Assembly (NCBI RefSeq): GCF_001183965.1 | Contig: NZ_LFZV01000001.1 | Span: 2,586,296 to 2,650,295, forward strand | Length of the DNA stretch: 64,000 nt | Origin: Bacillus sp. FJAT-27916 | GTDB lineage: Bacteria; Bacillota; Bacilli; Bacillales; Pradoshiaceae | Direction of reading: 5' to 3' | Shown here: positions 30,073-39,817 of the stretch, piece by piece | Layout: the number at the start of each line of letters is the position of its first letter | Position numbering within the stretch: the stretch's first letter is position 1 | Position numbers and translations under genes: made by a program | The notes under the pieces: model-generated | Told to the model about the DNA's origin: nothing | Database searches by the model: none | Seen by the model: only the letters and a program-made list of their open reading frames with translations

Positions 30073-30837
30073 TTAAGCATTTTCTACTGTAGTAGCTTCT
30101 TCAGCTTCTGCAGGAGCTTCAACTTCAGCTGCTTCTGCAACTGGAGCTGTTTCTTCACCTTGTTTACCTTCAAGAATAGCGTCAGCCATTTTTCCAGTAA
30201 GCAATTTAACAGCGCGGATTGCATCATCGTTCGCAGGGATTACATAATCGATTTCATCCGGATCACAGTTTGTATCAACGATACCAACGATAGGGATGTT
30301 CAATTTGTGTGCTTCTGCAACAGCGATACGCTCTTTGCGTGGGTCGATGATGAACAATGCATCAGGGATTTGTTTCATATCCTTGATACCGCCAAGGAAT
30401 TTTTCAAGACGTTCTTGTTCTTTCTTCAATTGAATAACTTCTTTTTTAGGAAGTACTTCGAAAGTACCGTTTTCTTCCATTTTTTCGATTTCTTTCAAAC
30501 GTGCAATACGTTTTTGGATTGTTACGAAGTTAGTTAATGTACCGCCCAACCAGCGTTGGTTAACGTAGTACATACCAGCGCGAGCTGCTTCTTCCTTAAC
30601 GGAATCTTGAGCTTGCTTTTTAGTACCAACAAATAGCATTGTGCCGCCATCTGCTGCTAGGTCTCTTACGAAGTTGTAAGCTTCTTCTACTTTTTTAACC
30701 GTTTTTTGAAGGTCAATGATGTAGATACCATTACGCTCCGTGAAGATATATTTTTTCATTTTTGGGTTCCAACGACGAGTTTGGTGCCCGAAGTGTACAC
30801 CTGCTTCAAGCAGTTGTTTCATTGAAATAACAGACAT
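30073..30837 (-). CDS. rpsB: 30S ribosomal protein S2
   Basis: The 254 residues begin [20 protein letters not shown], and contain [40 protein letters not shown] and [20 protein letters not shown], all S2 hallmarks. The tail from residue about 228 is rich in Glu and Ala ([20 protein letters not shown]). I chose ATG 30837 because AGGAGGAAG stands just upstream; the longer frame from 30903 has no such signal. It has its own promoter directly after swrB. Confidence 0.98.
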   Translation of the reverse strand: MSVISMKQLLEAGVHFGHQTRRWNPKMKKYIFTERNGIYIIDLQKTVKKVEEAYNFVRDLAADGGTMLFVGTKKQAQDSVKEEAARAGMYYVNQRWLGGTLTNFVTIQKRIARLKEIEKMEENGTFEVLPKKEVIQLKKEQERLEKFLGGIKDMKQIPDALFIIDPRKERIAVAEAHKLNIPIVGIVDTNCDPDEIDYVIPANDDAIRAVKLLTGKMADAILEGKQGEETAPVAEAAEVEAPAEAEEATTVENA

Positions 30838-30956
30838 GTTTCTTCCTCCTATGGTTTTGTTTTTTCCTCCGCTTAAATCATTTTCAGGCTGAAACTGCCT
30901 CAAATGGCAGCACCATCAGTCCAAATCAATAAGCGTGTGTAATAACACCATGAAAT

Positions 30957-30985
30957 AATATAGCATACTGTCATCTTACAATCAA
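30957..30985 (-). promoter_or_regulatory. Sigma-A promoter of rpsB-tsf
   Basis: TTGATT (30985-30980), 17 bases, TATATT (30962-30957), with TG one base before the -10. It lies immediately after the swrB stop and separates translation genes from the fla/che operon. The leader down to 30838 can form small hairpins (CTGCC/GGCAG). Confidence 0.7.
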
Positions 30986-30988
30986 GCC

Positions 30989-31402
30989 TTATTCATTCAT
31001 TTTGATCAAAAGTTCGATTTCCGTTTTGCCTCTGCCCATTACCTTCGCAATTTGCTCTACGGTATTGCCTTGGCCCTTTAGCCTCAGTGCCTGAAGGAGG
31101 AGAAAGTTCTCTCTTGAATTCTCAGGCAGCACTCTCTCTTTTTCCTCAGCTGACAAAGCTGCCGCACCCTCTTCTTTGCTTATCTGTCCTACATCTGCTT
31201 TCTCCACAAGAGCAGCCTTCAGCCTGCCATTATCCTCCTTCATCTCAACTAAGAAAGCTGTAAGCAGATTCTCTATATTCTCTGTGTTGGCATGCATGTT
31301 TTCTTCCATCTGGAACAGCCGGTTTTGCCGGAGATATAAGATAATAATTGCCAGGATAGCAGCCAGATTTACCATCATGCTCACGATTAGTACTAATACC
31401 AT
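30989..31402 (-). CDS. swrB: SwrB-like membrane protein, last gene of the fla/che operon
   Basis: A 137-residue protein with one N-terminal membrane helix (about residues 2-22, VLVLIVSMMVNLAAILAIII). A helical cytoplasmic region follows, and then a conserved C-terminal helix-turn-helix-like end, ALRLKGQGNTVEQIAKVMGR. B. subtilis SwrB (YlxL) has the same layout and position; it activates the flagellar export switch and assembly of basal bodies. Overall similarity is mainly in the C-terminal end, and the protein is shorter than the 167 residues I recall for SwrB. GAGAGGGTAG precedes the ATG. Confidence 0.8.
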   Translation of the reverse strand: MVLVLIVSMMVNLAAILAIIILYLRQNRLFQMEENMHANTENIENLLTAFLVEMKEDNGRLKAALVEKADVGQISKEEGAAALSAEEKERVLPENSRENFLLLQALRLKGQGNTVEQIAKVMGRGKTEIELLIKMNE

Positions 31403-31544
31403 CTACCCTCTCACCCCGAATAGTCTTTTTTCCCTTAATCAACGGATAGACGGATGAGGTGTTTTCCTCCTCCGCTCCGCCCCTTTTTTGATGATTGGCA
31501 GCTCTATCATTCGTCTGAATCGCCTAAAGGTGAAACCTCTGACG

Positions 31545-32888
31545 TTATAAAGGATGAACAGAGATCTCCCTTCCGCTTTCCGTAAATCTGACAGATTTAA
31601 AGATTTGATTCAAAGGCTTCGTATACTTGCCAATCTGAATATGTACATTTGGGTAACAAATACCATGAACGATAATTTCAGCATCCATTTCGTTCACACC
31701 GTATTCCAGCCGCAGCCGTTCCTCCCTTATGCCAGACAGCTCCTGCTCAAGCACTTCCCTTGTTCTTTGCTGCTTCTTAAGAAGGATTGTCTCCCTGACT
31801 CCGACTGTTCCCGTTTCCTGTCTCATCACTTCAAATTTCGCTGCAATCATCGTCAGCTTCGAAATCGTTTCAAACAACTGCTTTGCCCGCATGTCTAATT
31901 CTGATTTATGCCGTTCAATCGCCTCTGTTTGTCCGATATGAATCAGTGTGTGTGCATAATGGATGTTGCCCGCATCTCGGATTTCCACTCCTTTAACAGC
32001 TTGAATAGCTCCTCCAATTAACTGGCCCCTCCTGCACCGTATCAAGCCATAGGAGGTCACTTGGCTGTGCAGGATATAATGTTTGACCTCAATATCACCA
32101 AAAGCGAGCACATTTGCTCGATTAATATAGAGGGATTTAAGCGTAGCTCCTGCTCGAATTTGACAATCCTGTTCACCCGATATGCCCCCTTGAACATAAA
32201 TGGAGCCATCCGCCTGTATATCCGAGCCTTCGATGAGACCGAAAACCTTCAAATCTCCTCCAACGCGTATTTTATAGCCCGGCGGAACATTGCCTTTAAT
32301 CGTTACATTTCCGATAAATTCAATGTTTCCGACTGATAAATCTAAATCACTGTCTACCACATAAACAGGATTGACTTGAATCACATTCCAATTAAAGCTT
32401 ACCTCACCATCTGAAACGGCCATGATTTCATTTCCGTGCTGAATGACATTTAGACCAAGCGTTATGGCAGCCGGCTTGCCTCTCCTAGGAAGAAGGCGGT
32501 TTCCGTATATATCTGTCCCGCACACACCATTTTCTGGGTCTTTTATCGTCGCGATACGGTCCCCTGTTTGGACAGACGGGATATGAATGACATCTCGGAA
32601 ATCAGCTCCTTCTTCTCTTCTCTCAAGCTGGGGAGATACATGAAAAATAACCCTTCCGTCCTTCCCGTTGATTGGTTGTTTTCCGCGTGCAACGAGAAAA
32701 GGCTTCAAGCTGATGTCTCCATGGCATAGGCGTACTAGCTCACCTTTCATGATTCCTGCTATGATTCCTTGGTCATTCAGCCATTTTTCCACTTCTTCAG
32801 GCGACTCACTGATTATGACATCTTGTTCGATATGTACCCATGCCTTCATTCGATCTCTTGATACCGTTAACGTAAATGGAATATCCAC
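31545..32888 (-). CDS. FapA (DUF342) family protein
   Basis: A 447-residue protein of the flagellar assembly protein A / DUF342 family. The N-terminal domain (about 1-150) is followed by a right-handed beta-helix region (about 160-320) with repeating segments such as LSVGNIEFIGNVTIKGNVPP, YKIRVGGDLKVFGLIEGSDI and ADGSIYVQGGISG. A C-terminal coiled-coil hairpin (about 325-410) completes it. The start is GTG at 32888, seven bases after GGAGG. It lies between sigD and swrB, where B. subtilis has no gene, though I recall related Bacillaceae having one. In Vibrio a FapA protein affects flagellar assembly; the role here is inferred from location only. Confidence 0.88.
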   Translation of the reverse strand: MDIPFTLTVSRDRMKAWVHIEQDVIISESPEEVEKWLNDQGIIAGIMKGELVRLCHGDISLKPFLVARGKQPINGKDGRVIFHVSPQLERREEGADFRDVIHIPSVQTGDRIATIKDPENGVCGTDIYGNRLLPRRGKPAAITLGLNVIQHGNEIMAVSDGEVSFNWNVIQVNPVYVVDSDLDLSVGNIEFIGNVTIKGNVPPGYKIRVGGDLKVFGLIEGSDIQADGSIYVQGGISGEQDCQIRAGATLKSLYINRANVLAFGDIEVKHYILHSQVTSYGLIRCRRGQLIGGAIQAVKGVEIRDAGNIHYAHTLIHIGQTEAIERHKSELDMRAKQLFETISKLTMIAAKFEVMRQETGTVGVRETILLKKQQRTREVLEQELSGIREERLRLEYGVNEMDAEIIVHGICYPNVHIQIGKYTKPLNQIFKSVRFTESGREISVHPL

Positions 32889-32902
32889 CCTGCATCCTCC
32901 AC

Positions 32903-33676
32903 CTATAGATAGACTGATTTCTGCAATACATTGCGCAGCTTGAACAATGCACGTGAATGAATCTGCGATATCCTTGAAGTAGAAAGATTGAGAATTTGTC
33001 CAATTTCAGTCAATGTCAGCTCCTTATGATAGAACAGGTCAAGCACCAATTGTTCCTTCTCCCCTAATGTCTGGATTTGCCTTCCCATTTCAGCGATTGT
33101 TTCTTTTTTCATAAGCGCTTCCTCAGGAGATACGGCTTGCTCATCCTTTACAATAAAGGTTTGTACTTCCCCTTCCTGGTGCTCCTTTGGCTGGTCATCC
33201 ATGGAGAGAACATTCGCAAAGAAATTTTCATTTGCAACAGCATTGACCTCCTCCTCTGCCATACCCAATTCCTCTGCCAGCTCTGCCATGGAGATATTCC
33301 TCATTTTCTTCTGTTCAAGCTGTTCAATGGTTGCTTCTATTAGCTTGGTCTTCTCCCTTGTGCTTCTTGGAAGCCAATCCTCTTTTCTAAGCCCGTCAAT
33401 GATGGCACCGCGTATCCGAAAGGAAGCATATGTTTCAAACTTCAGGTCGCGGGATAGATCGAATTTTTCCAGCGCATCAAAAAGCCCCATCAATCCAAGG
33501 CTGCGAATATCATCTCTGTTAACGCTTTTAGGCAGATTCACAGAAATCCGCTGAACATGATAATTCACTAAAGGCAAATACTTCTTCGCCAATATATCTC
33601 CAGCCTGCTCATCACGGCCATCAAGCCAAGCATGCCAACACTGCTGTTCCTCACAAACATTTACTTGAGGCACCAT
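32903..33676 (-). CDS. sigD: RNA polymerase sigma factor SigD (flagella, chemotaxis, autolysis)
   Basis: Sigma-28 family factor that transcribes flagellin, motor and autolysin genes. The 257 residues show region 2 (YLPLVNYHVQRISVNLPKSV, then FDLSRDLKFETYASFRIRGA), region 3 (RKEDWLPRSTREKTKLIEAT) and region 4 with ELTLTEIGQILNLSTSRISQ. A ribosome-binding AGGGGGGAAC precedes the ATG at 33676. It follows cheA after only 68 bases. In B. subtilis cheW, cheC and cheD lie between the two. Its place near the end of the operon links its level to complete transcription of the operon. Confidence 0.97.
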   Translation of the reverse strand: MVPQVNVCEEQQCWHAWLDGRDEQAGDILAKKYLPLVNYHVQRISVNLPKSVNRDDIRSLGLMGLFDALEKFDLSRDLKFETYASFRIRGAIIDGLRKEDWLPRSTREKTKLIEATIEQLEQKKMRNISMAELAEELGMAEEEVNAVANENFFANVLSMDDQPKEHQEGEVQTFIVKDEQAVSPEEALMKKETIAEMGRQIQTLGEKEQLVLDLFYHKELTLTEIGQILNLSTSRISQIHSRALFKLRNVLQKSVYL

Positions 33677-33744
33677 GCGTTCCCCCCTGCAACTTTTTAT
33701 CTATTTTTTTCACATACGTCTCATTCATGAAGTCTTCTATCCTT

Positions 33745-35721
33745 TTAAGAATGAATCATAAACAATAGCTCCTGCACATCAACCATCCATACAGGCTTGC
33801 CACCAAGAATCGCCTTCCCTGAAATACGGGCATCAGCTTTAGATTCAAGCGGTTTAACAGCTATTTCCTGTTGTCCGATAAATTCATCCACCGCAATAGC
33901 CGCCAGCTTATTTCCCTTTTGAATAACCAAGACAGCAGCTTTTCGTGTATCCTTCAATGATGAGCTGCACAGACCAAATACTTCCCCAAGATGGATGATT
34001 GGAATGGATTCCCCTTGATAAATCATGCTAGATCCGATTCCAGATTCGTCATTGGCACCTTCAATCATGAGACAGTCAATAATTGAGATAAGCGGAAAGG
34101 CATATGTCTCTGACTTCGTTTTCACGAGCAGGGCTGGAAGAATGGAAAGGGTTAGCGGTAGTTTAATCGTAAAGCGAGATCCTACGCCCCGCATCGACTG
34201 GACCATCACTTCACCACCCAAGGATTCAATCATGGTTTTGACTGCATCAAGCCCCACTCCACGTCCGGAAATATCCGATATTTGCTGGGCTGTTGAGAAT
34301 CCAGAAGCAAATATTAGCTGGAGTTTTTCTTCCGCACTCATCCTATCTGCCTGAATAGAAGACACAATCCCCAGTTCAACAGCTCTTCTTACAATCACCT
34401 CTTCGTCAATGCCTGCACCATCATCCTCGATTTCCACCATGACATCATTCCTGCTGTTATAGGCGCGAATAGCAATGGTTCCCTCAGATGGTTTACCTGA
34501 CTGTTTTCTTGTTTTGGGATTTTCAATCCCATGATCAAGGGCATTTCTTAAGAAATGCAGCACAGAATCCCCAACTTCATTAATAATAGAACGATCAATT
34601 TCAGTTGCAGCCCCTGTTATTTCCAGCCTGACCTCCTTATCTAATTCCTTCGATAAACGTCTAACCATCGCTGGAAAACGATTGAAAATGCCCTCGGCAG
34701 GTACCATTCGCATATTCAGCAGGATGCTCTGCATTTCTGCCGTCGTACCCGCCATGCCAGAAACAGCCTCTATCAACCGTGGATGATCAATCTCCTGAGC
34801 TAGCTTTTCTAGCCTGCTGCGGTAAATGATTAATTCCTCGAATGCCGACATCAGTCCATCTAGTCTCTCAATATTGACGCGTATCGATTTTTGGATTGGT
34901 TTATCGAGTATGTTCAGCCTTTCAGAGTGTTCTTTCCTAGCAACAGGAGAACTCTCCAAAAGCTTATTTAAAGAGATTGGGCGGATTCTGACCCTTTCGA
35001 CCTCAGCGATGTCCATGATCTTTTCATGCACCTGTGCGATATCTTTCTTTGTCGTAATAGTGGCCGTAAACATCCTTTCGAAAGGCTCCTGCTCCAAATC
35101 AGCTGCTGCAGGGATTGCACGAATAATCTCCCCCATGGATTCAAGCAGCCGAAAAACCAACAGAGCACGCGCTGCTTTCATTTGGCAATCCTCTCTTAAG
35201 GAGATTTCCAGATGGTAAACATTGAATTGCCGCTTTACTGCCTCTTCCATAACGAATCGTTCATGGCTTGCATATTCAAAGTGAGCTATGCTGCGCCCTT
35301 CTTTTGCTGGTGCAGCTTCTTGATGATTGATTGTCTCTGATCGGCCACCGCTGGAGTTTTGAGACTCCAATACAGCGGCACGTGACTGGACCGTACCGTC
35401 ACTCCCCTTCTCTATCAATAAGAGCTTCTCTTCCAGAGCATCTAACATTTGGAATATAGAATCGAGTAAAACAGGTGTGACAGGAAGTCGCCGGTGCCGA
35501 ATTTCATCAAGGACATTCTCCATTTCGTGGGTTAACTGCGTGATATCTTCAAATTCCATCGTAGCAGCCATCCCCTTTAGCGTATGGGCTGCACGAAATA
35601 TTTCATCTACCAATCTATGATTATTTGGCTGCCTTTCCAGCAGAAGCAGCTGATGATTGCATACTTGCAAGTGTTCCTTGCTCTCTTCAATAAAAATATC
35701 TAGATATTGGCCCAAATCCAT
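33745..35721 (-). CDS. cheA: Chemotaxis histidine kinase CheA
   Basis: Receptor-coupled autokinase that phosphorylates CheY. The 658 residues contain a P1 phosphotransfer domain with His46 in AAHTLKGMAAT, and a P2-like region (about 140-270). A P3 dimerisation helix pair (KSIRVNIERLDGLMSAFEEL) precedes a P4 ATPase with N box FLRNALDHGIENP, G1 box DDGAGID and G2 box SGRGVGLDAV. The P5 CheW-like regulatory domain starts near LPALLVKTKSETYAFPLISI. All catalytic boxes are intact. The gene follows flhG after 45 bases, without the cheB found there in B. subtilis. GGAAGGATG precedes the start. Confidence 0.97.
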   Translation of the reverse strand: MDLGQYLDIFIEESKEHLQVCNHQLLLLERQPNNHRLVDEIFRAAHTLKGMAATMEFEDITQLTHEMENVLDEIRHRRLPVTPVLLDSIFQMLDALEEKLLLIEKGSDGTVQSRAAVLESQNSSGGRSETINHQEAAPAKEGRSIAHFEYASHERFVMEEAVKRQFNVYHLEISLREDCQMKAARALLVFRLLESMGEIIRAIPAAADLEQEPFERMFTATITTKKDIAQVHEKIMDIAEVERVRIRPISLNKLLESSPVARKEHSERLNILDKPIQKSIRVNIERLDGLMSAFEELIIYRSRLEKLAQEIDHPRLIEAVSGMAGTTAEMQSILLNMRMVPAEGIFNRFPAMVRRLSKELDKEVRLEITGAATEIDRSIINEVGDSVLHFLRNALDHGIENPKTRKQSGKPSEGTIAIRAYNSRNDVMVEIEDDGAGIDEEVIVRRAVELGIVSSIQADRMSAEEKLQLIFASGFSTAQQISDISGRGVGLDAVKTMIESLGGEVMVQSMRGVGSRFTIKLPLTLSILPALLVKTKSETYAFPLISIIDCLMIEGANDESGIGSSMIYQGESIPIIHLGEVFGLCSSSLKDTRKAAVLVIQKGNKLAAIAVDEFIGQQEIAVKPLESKADARISGKAILGGKPVWMVDVQELLFMIHS

Positions 35722-35766
35722 TCATACTCATCCTTCCACATACGAAAAATCTCGTATCTGCCATTT

Positions 35767-36627
35767 CTACTGTCTATTAAAGAGATATCCTCTTACCTTG
35801 CTCATAAAGGACAACTCTTGACCAGTCCCTTTGTTTTCATTACCTAAATAGGATTGTTGTAATTGTTTAAGTGCCGTGCTCGCCCGTGCTTTTGGTTCCA
35901 GTTCCAAAAACGGAACTTGCCTCAATACCGCTCTGCTGACACTGCTGTCATCCGGAATAACTCCCAGCCTTGAGACATCCTTATTCAGGAATTTTCCGGC
36001 AGCACCTGCGAGCCTGGTCAATACCTCCTCGCCATTCTTATAGGAGGGAGCACGATTACAAATCAGATAAAAAGGAATATCAGCTGCCTGCTTCGTCAAA
36101 AATTTCATCATTGAATAAGCATCCGTAATGGCTGTCGGCTCCGGTGTCGTGATAATGAAGACTTCATTCGCCGCTATCATGAATTGAAGAGACTGGTCAG
36201 ACACTCCCGCTCCCATATCCATCAAAATATAGTCATAACGCCCAAGAATTTGTTCAAATTCAGCACTGAACCGTTCAAAAAGCCGATCACTAAGGGACAA
36301 TAATTGCGTTAAGCCTGTTCCGCCCCCAATATAATGGACACCACCAGGACCTTGTTCGATAATATCTGTTAAAGGAACACCCTTTTCGAAGTGGTCGGCA
36401 ATTGTATATCGATTTGATTTTCCGATTAAAAGATGGATATTTCCCATCCCAATATCAAAGTCAATGACCAGCACCCTGTACCGTTCCTGCGCCAGCCCAA
36501 CAGCGAAATTGATGGAGAAATTGGACTTTCCAACGCCGCCTTTTCCACTTGTTACGGCAATGACCTTTCCTCGTTTCCCATTATGCTCCTCTAATCTTCG
36601 TCTCAGCATATCAGCTTGATCGGACAT
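35767..36627 (-). CDS. flhG: MinD-like ATPase FlhG (YlxH)
   Basis: ParA/MinD family ATPase controlling number and placement of flagella with FlhF. The 286 residues have the deviant Walker A motif TSGKGGVGKSNFSINFAVGL, switch segments VLVIDFDIGMGNIHLLIG and YDYILMDMGAGV, and a C-terminal helix that in relatives binds membrane. I chose ATG 36627 (MSDQADML), with GGAGGAAGAG just upstream, over an earlier in-frame start at 36705. The gene overlaps the end of flhF by 17 bases. Confidence 0.95.
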   Translation of the reverse strand: MSDQADMLRRRLEEHNGKRGKVIAVTSGKGGVGKSNFSINFAVGLAQERYRVLVIDFDIGMGNIHLLIGKSNRYTIADHFEKGVPLTDIIEQGPGGVHYIGGGTGLTQLLSLSDRLFERFSAEFEQILGRYDYILMDMGAGVSDQSLQFMIAANEVFIITTPEPTAITDAYSMMKFLTKQAADIPFYLICNRAPSYKNGEEVLTRLAGAAGKFLNKDVSRLGVIPDDSSVSRAVLRQVPFLELEPKARASTALKQLQQSYLGNENKGTGQELSFMSKVRGYLFNRQ

Positions 36628-37747
36628 GCTCTCTTCCTCCAAAAACCATATTGATGATATTTTCCGGAGTTGCTGCTTGTATATCATCCGGTACATCCTG
36701 CCCATTCGTTATGTATGCAACGGGAGCAGAGTAATTCATAATGAAATTAATCATTCCGCCTAAGCTTTCTGTTTCATCTGTTTTCGTAAAGATTAGGCCA
36801 TTGATATTCATGAGATCAAATTGCTCGTAAATCTTGTTCATATCCTCTTCCTTAGCAGTCGCCGCTAAAACGAGAAAGGTCTCCAGATTTAAGTCAAAAT
36901 CAATGATTTTCATCAGTTCTTCGACATAGACAGAATCTCGGAAATTCCGTCCGGCTGTATCTATAAATACATGATCATAATGAGCAAAACGTTTAGATGC
37001 CTGAACGAAATCCTCCAAATTATAGGCAACCTCCAAAGGGATCCCCAATATCTGCGCATACGTCCGTAATTGCTCAATGGCAGCAATTCGATAGGTGTCT
37101 GTTGTGATGAAGGCAACTTTCCTTTGCTTATTCAACATATATTCTGCCGCTATCTTCGCTATGGTGGTTGTTTTACCTACACCAGTAGGACCGACAATCG
37201 CAATGTATTTCCGGTTCGATTCACCGCGAGGAGCAGAGAAGACTTGAAGCCTCTCTATCATGATTTTTTTTGCCAGCTGCTCAATGTCTTCCTCCGCCCA
37301 TTCAGCATTGGCTAATGAACACTTCCATTCCTTAAGAAGCAACGGCATCAGATCGTCCAGCAGCCCGCTGCCAAGACCCCGTTCTTGAAGCCGTGAGTAT
37401 ATAATTTTTAGTTCTTTCGGATACCATTCATACTTGTCAGGAGACTGATTTCTGAACATATTTTCCTGCAGCAGTCCCTGCATCTGTTTTAATTCCTTTA
37501 GAATCCGCTCTGACTCAATCGAATCCTCCCTTTTTACGGTATATCCTCCAGACGGAATGGTTTCTGGTGCTGGCGGCCTTTCATCGATGGCGGCTAGCAC
37601 CTCCAGGCTTTTTTTCTTGAAAAGGCCGAAATATCCAGAGTTTTCGACCGTTTTTGAATTCAAGATAACGGCATCAGATCCTAATTTAGAACGAATTTGT
37701 TCCATGACCTCCTGCATGTTACTGCCAGTAAATTTCATGACCTTCAT
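36611..37747 (-). CDS. flhF: Flagellar SRP-type GTPase FlhF
   Basis: Signal-recognition-particle-type GTPase that marks sites of flagellum assembly. The 378 residues have a short N-terminal B domain (MKVMKFTGSNMQEVMEQIRS), a helical N domain, and the G domain with [20 protein letters not shown] (G1), TTDTYRIAAIEQLRTYAQIL (G2), FIDTAGRNFRDSVYVEELMK (G3) and FTKTDETESLGGMINFIMNY (G4/G5). Its start overlaps the flhA stop by four bases. Confidence 0.97.
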   Translation of the reverse strand: MKVMKFTGSNMQEVMEQIRSKLGSDAVILNSKTVENSGYFGLFKKKSLEVLAAIDERPPAPETIPSGGYTVKREDSIESERILKELKQMQGLLQENMFRNQSPDKYEWYPKELKIIYSRLQERGLGSGLLDDLMPLLLKEWKCSLANAEWAEEDIEQLAKKIMIERLQVFSAPRGESNRKYIAIVGPTGVGKTTTIAKIAAEYMLNKQRKVAFITTDTYRIAAIEQLRTYAQILGIPLEVAYNLEDFVQASKRFAHYDHVFIDTAGRNFRDSVYVEELMKIIDFDLNLETFLVLAATAKEEDMNKIYEQFDLMNINGLIFTKTDETESLGGMINFIMNYSAPVAYITNGQDVPDDIQAATPENIINMVFGGREHVRSS

Positions 37748-39777
37748 TCCATATTCACCACCCCTATTGCTTGCACCTCAATATTTGCTTCAAGCTCGTT
37801 ATAAGAAAGCACCGGAAGCTGCGGGAAGTATCGGTCAATCAGTTGGCGGACATACATCCGGACAGCTGGAGAACATAATAGCACCGGCAATTGATCAAGA
37901 AGCGCATTCTCTTCAAGCCTTGTCCCTATCGATTGCAGGATTTTCTGTGAGGAATCCGGATCAATAGAGAGATAGCTTCCATGCTCTGTTTGCTGAACAC
38001 TATCTGCAATCGCCTTCTCCGCTTTCCCTGATAAGGTAATAACCTTTAAGCTCTCCCCAGAGACGTATTGACTCGTTATTTGTCTAGCAAGCGCTTGCCG
38101 TACATACTCAGTCAATACATCCGGATCGTTGCTTACCCTTCCGAAATCAGCTAATGTCTCAAAGATAATCGGCAAATTGCGAATGGATACTTTTTCCTTC
38201 AAGAGCTTAGCCAATACCTTTTGGATATCCCCAACAGCCAGCGGGGAAGGAGTGACTTCCTCCACTAGGATTGGTGCTGTTTCCCTTAAATGCTCGATTA
38301 ATTGTTTCGTTTCCTGACGACCAATGAGATCATAAGCATTTGCCTTAATGACCTCGGTAATATGTGTGGAAACGACAGAAGGAGGATCAACAACCGTATA
38401 GCCGAGCATTTCGGCGTATTCCTTCGTTTCTTCTGTAATCCATTTTGCCGGAAGCCCAAACGAAGGCTCCACTGTATCAATCCCTTCCACCGATTCATCA
38501 TCCATCCCAGGAGCCATGGCCAAATAATGATCAAGAAGAAGCTCTCCCCGTGCCATTTCCGCCCCCTTAATCTTCAGACGGTATTCATTCGGCTTCAGCT
38601 GAATATTGTCACGGATACGTACGACCGGGATCACAAGACCGAGTTCAATGGCCAATTGCCTCCTGATCATCACGACACGGTCTAAAAGATCTCCCCCTTG
38701 GTTCGTATCCGCAAGCGGGATAAGCCCATAGCCAAATTCGAATTCAATTGGATCAATACTCAGCAAGCTGATGACACTTTCTGGACTTTTCATTTCATCC
38801 GTATCCGTTTCCTCTTCTAAAAACACTTCTGCTCCATCCTTTATCTTCTGTGCATCATTAGCCTTATAGGCACCAAGCGCGAGCAGCCCTGCAATTAAGA
38901 GGGTTAAAAACAAATTAATAGGAGTGAAAATTCCAAGAAGAAGAATAGTCCCTGCTGCTATGTATAACATTTTCGGATAAGCGAATAATTGACCTGTAAT
39001 ATCAGAAGCCAGGTTCCCATCCGAGGCCGCACGGGTGACAATGATTCCGGTTGCGGTTGAAATCAGGAGCGCCGGGACCTGACTGACGATACCATCACCA
39101 ACGGAAAGCAGGGAGAAATGAACGGCTGCTTCGCCGAAGCTCATATCCATCTGCATAACCCCAATGACCATCCCAAAGATCAGGTTAATCATGACAATGA
39201 TGATGCTCGCAATCGCATCCCCCTTCACAAATTTGCTTGCCCCGTCCATCGAACCAAAGAAATCGGCTTCGCGGGATATTTTATCCCTACGCATCCTCGC
39301 TTCCTGTTCAGATATCATGCCGGCATTCAAATCAGCGTCAATGCTCATCTGTTTCCCTGGCATGGCATCAAGCGTAAAACGGGCAGCCACTTCTGCCACA
39401 CGCTCAGAGCCCTTTGTAATGACAATAAACTGAATAATAATCAAGATGAGGAAGACGACAAGACCGACCACAACTTGTCCGCCGACAACAAAGCTTCCGA
39501 ACACTTCCACAACTCCCCCGGCATCTCCATGTGTGAGAATTGCCCTTGTTGTGGATATATTTAATCCAAGCCTGAATAAGGTCAACAACAGCAGCAATGA
39601 TGGAAATATCGAGAATTGCAATGGTTCCTTCGTATTCATGGATGTCAATAATACTAATAAGGCAAGAGATATATTGACCATGATCAAAAAGCTTAAAAGC
39701 CATGTCGGAAGCGGAATGATTAACATAGCCACTACCATAATGACGGCTATTAGTACCGTTAAATCCCTTGCTCTCAT
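37744..39777 (-). CDS. flhA: Flagellar type III export protein FlhA
   Basis: Large membrane gate of the flagellar export apparatus. The 677 residues have eight predicted membrane helices in the first half. The conserved FHIPEP signature region corresponds to FTLDAMPGKQMSIDADLNAG and EADFFGSMDGASKFVKGDAI. A cytoplasmic C-terminal ring domain (from about 335) binds substrate-chaperone complexes. It lies between flhB and flhF as in B. subtilis. The start at 39777 has GGGGAGAGA nearby. Confidence 0.98.
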   Translation of the reverse strand: MRARDLTVLIAVIMVVAMLIIPLPTWLLSFLIMVNISLALLVLLTSMNTKEPLQFSIFPSLLLLLTLFRLGLNISTTRAILTHGDAGGVVEVFGSFVVGGQVVVGLVVFLILIIIQFIVITKGSERVAEVAARFTLDAMPGKQMSIDADLNAGMISEQEARMRRDKISREADFFGSMDGASKFVKGDAIASIIIVMINLIFGMVIGVMQMDMSFGEAAVHFSLLSVGDGIVSQVPALLISTATGIIVTRAASDGNLASDITGQLFAYPKMLYIAAGTILLLGIFTPINLFLTLLIAGLLALGAYKANDAQKIKDGAEVFLEEETDTDEMKSPESVISLLSIDPIEFEFGYGLIPLADTNQGGDLLDRVVMIRRQLAIELGLVIPVVRIRDNIQLKPNEYRLKIKGAEMARGELLLDHYLAMAPGMDDESVEGIDTVEPSFGLPAKWITEETKEYAEMLGYTVVDPPSVVSTHITEVIKANAYDLIGRQETKQLIEHLRETAPILVEEVTPSPLAVGDIQKVLAKLLKEKVSIRNLPIIFETLADFGRVSNDPDVLTEYVRQALARQITSQYVSGESLKVITLSGKAEKAIADSVQQTEHGSYLSIDPDSSQKILQSIGTRLEENALLDQLPVLLCSPAVRMYVRQLIDRYFPQLPVLSYNELEANIEVQAIGVVNME

Positions 39778-39817
39778 ATGCTCTCTCTCCCCTAACCTTT
39801 CATAAACAAACTAACGT

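Noticed and set aside
31439-31510. 23-codon minus-strand frame between the FapA gene and swrB (begins MIELPIIKKGAE)
   Set aside because: No proper Shine-Dalgarno sequence before its ATG, and it is too short to judge by composition.
35722-35766. Remnant of cheB between flhG and cheA
   Set aside because: Only 45 bases are present, including the cheA ribosome-binding site; no residue of a CheB reading frame can be seen.
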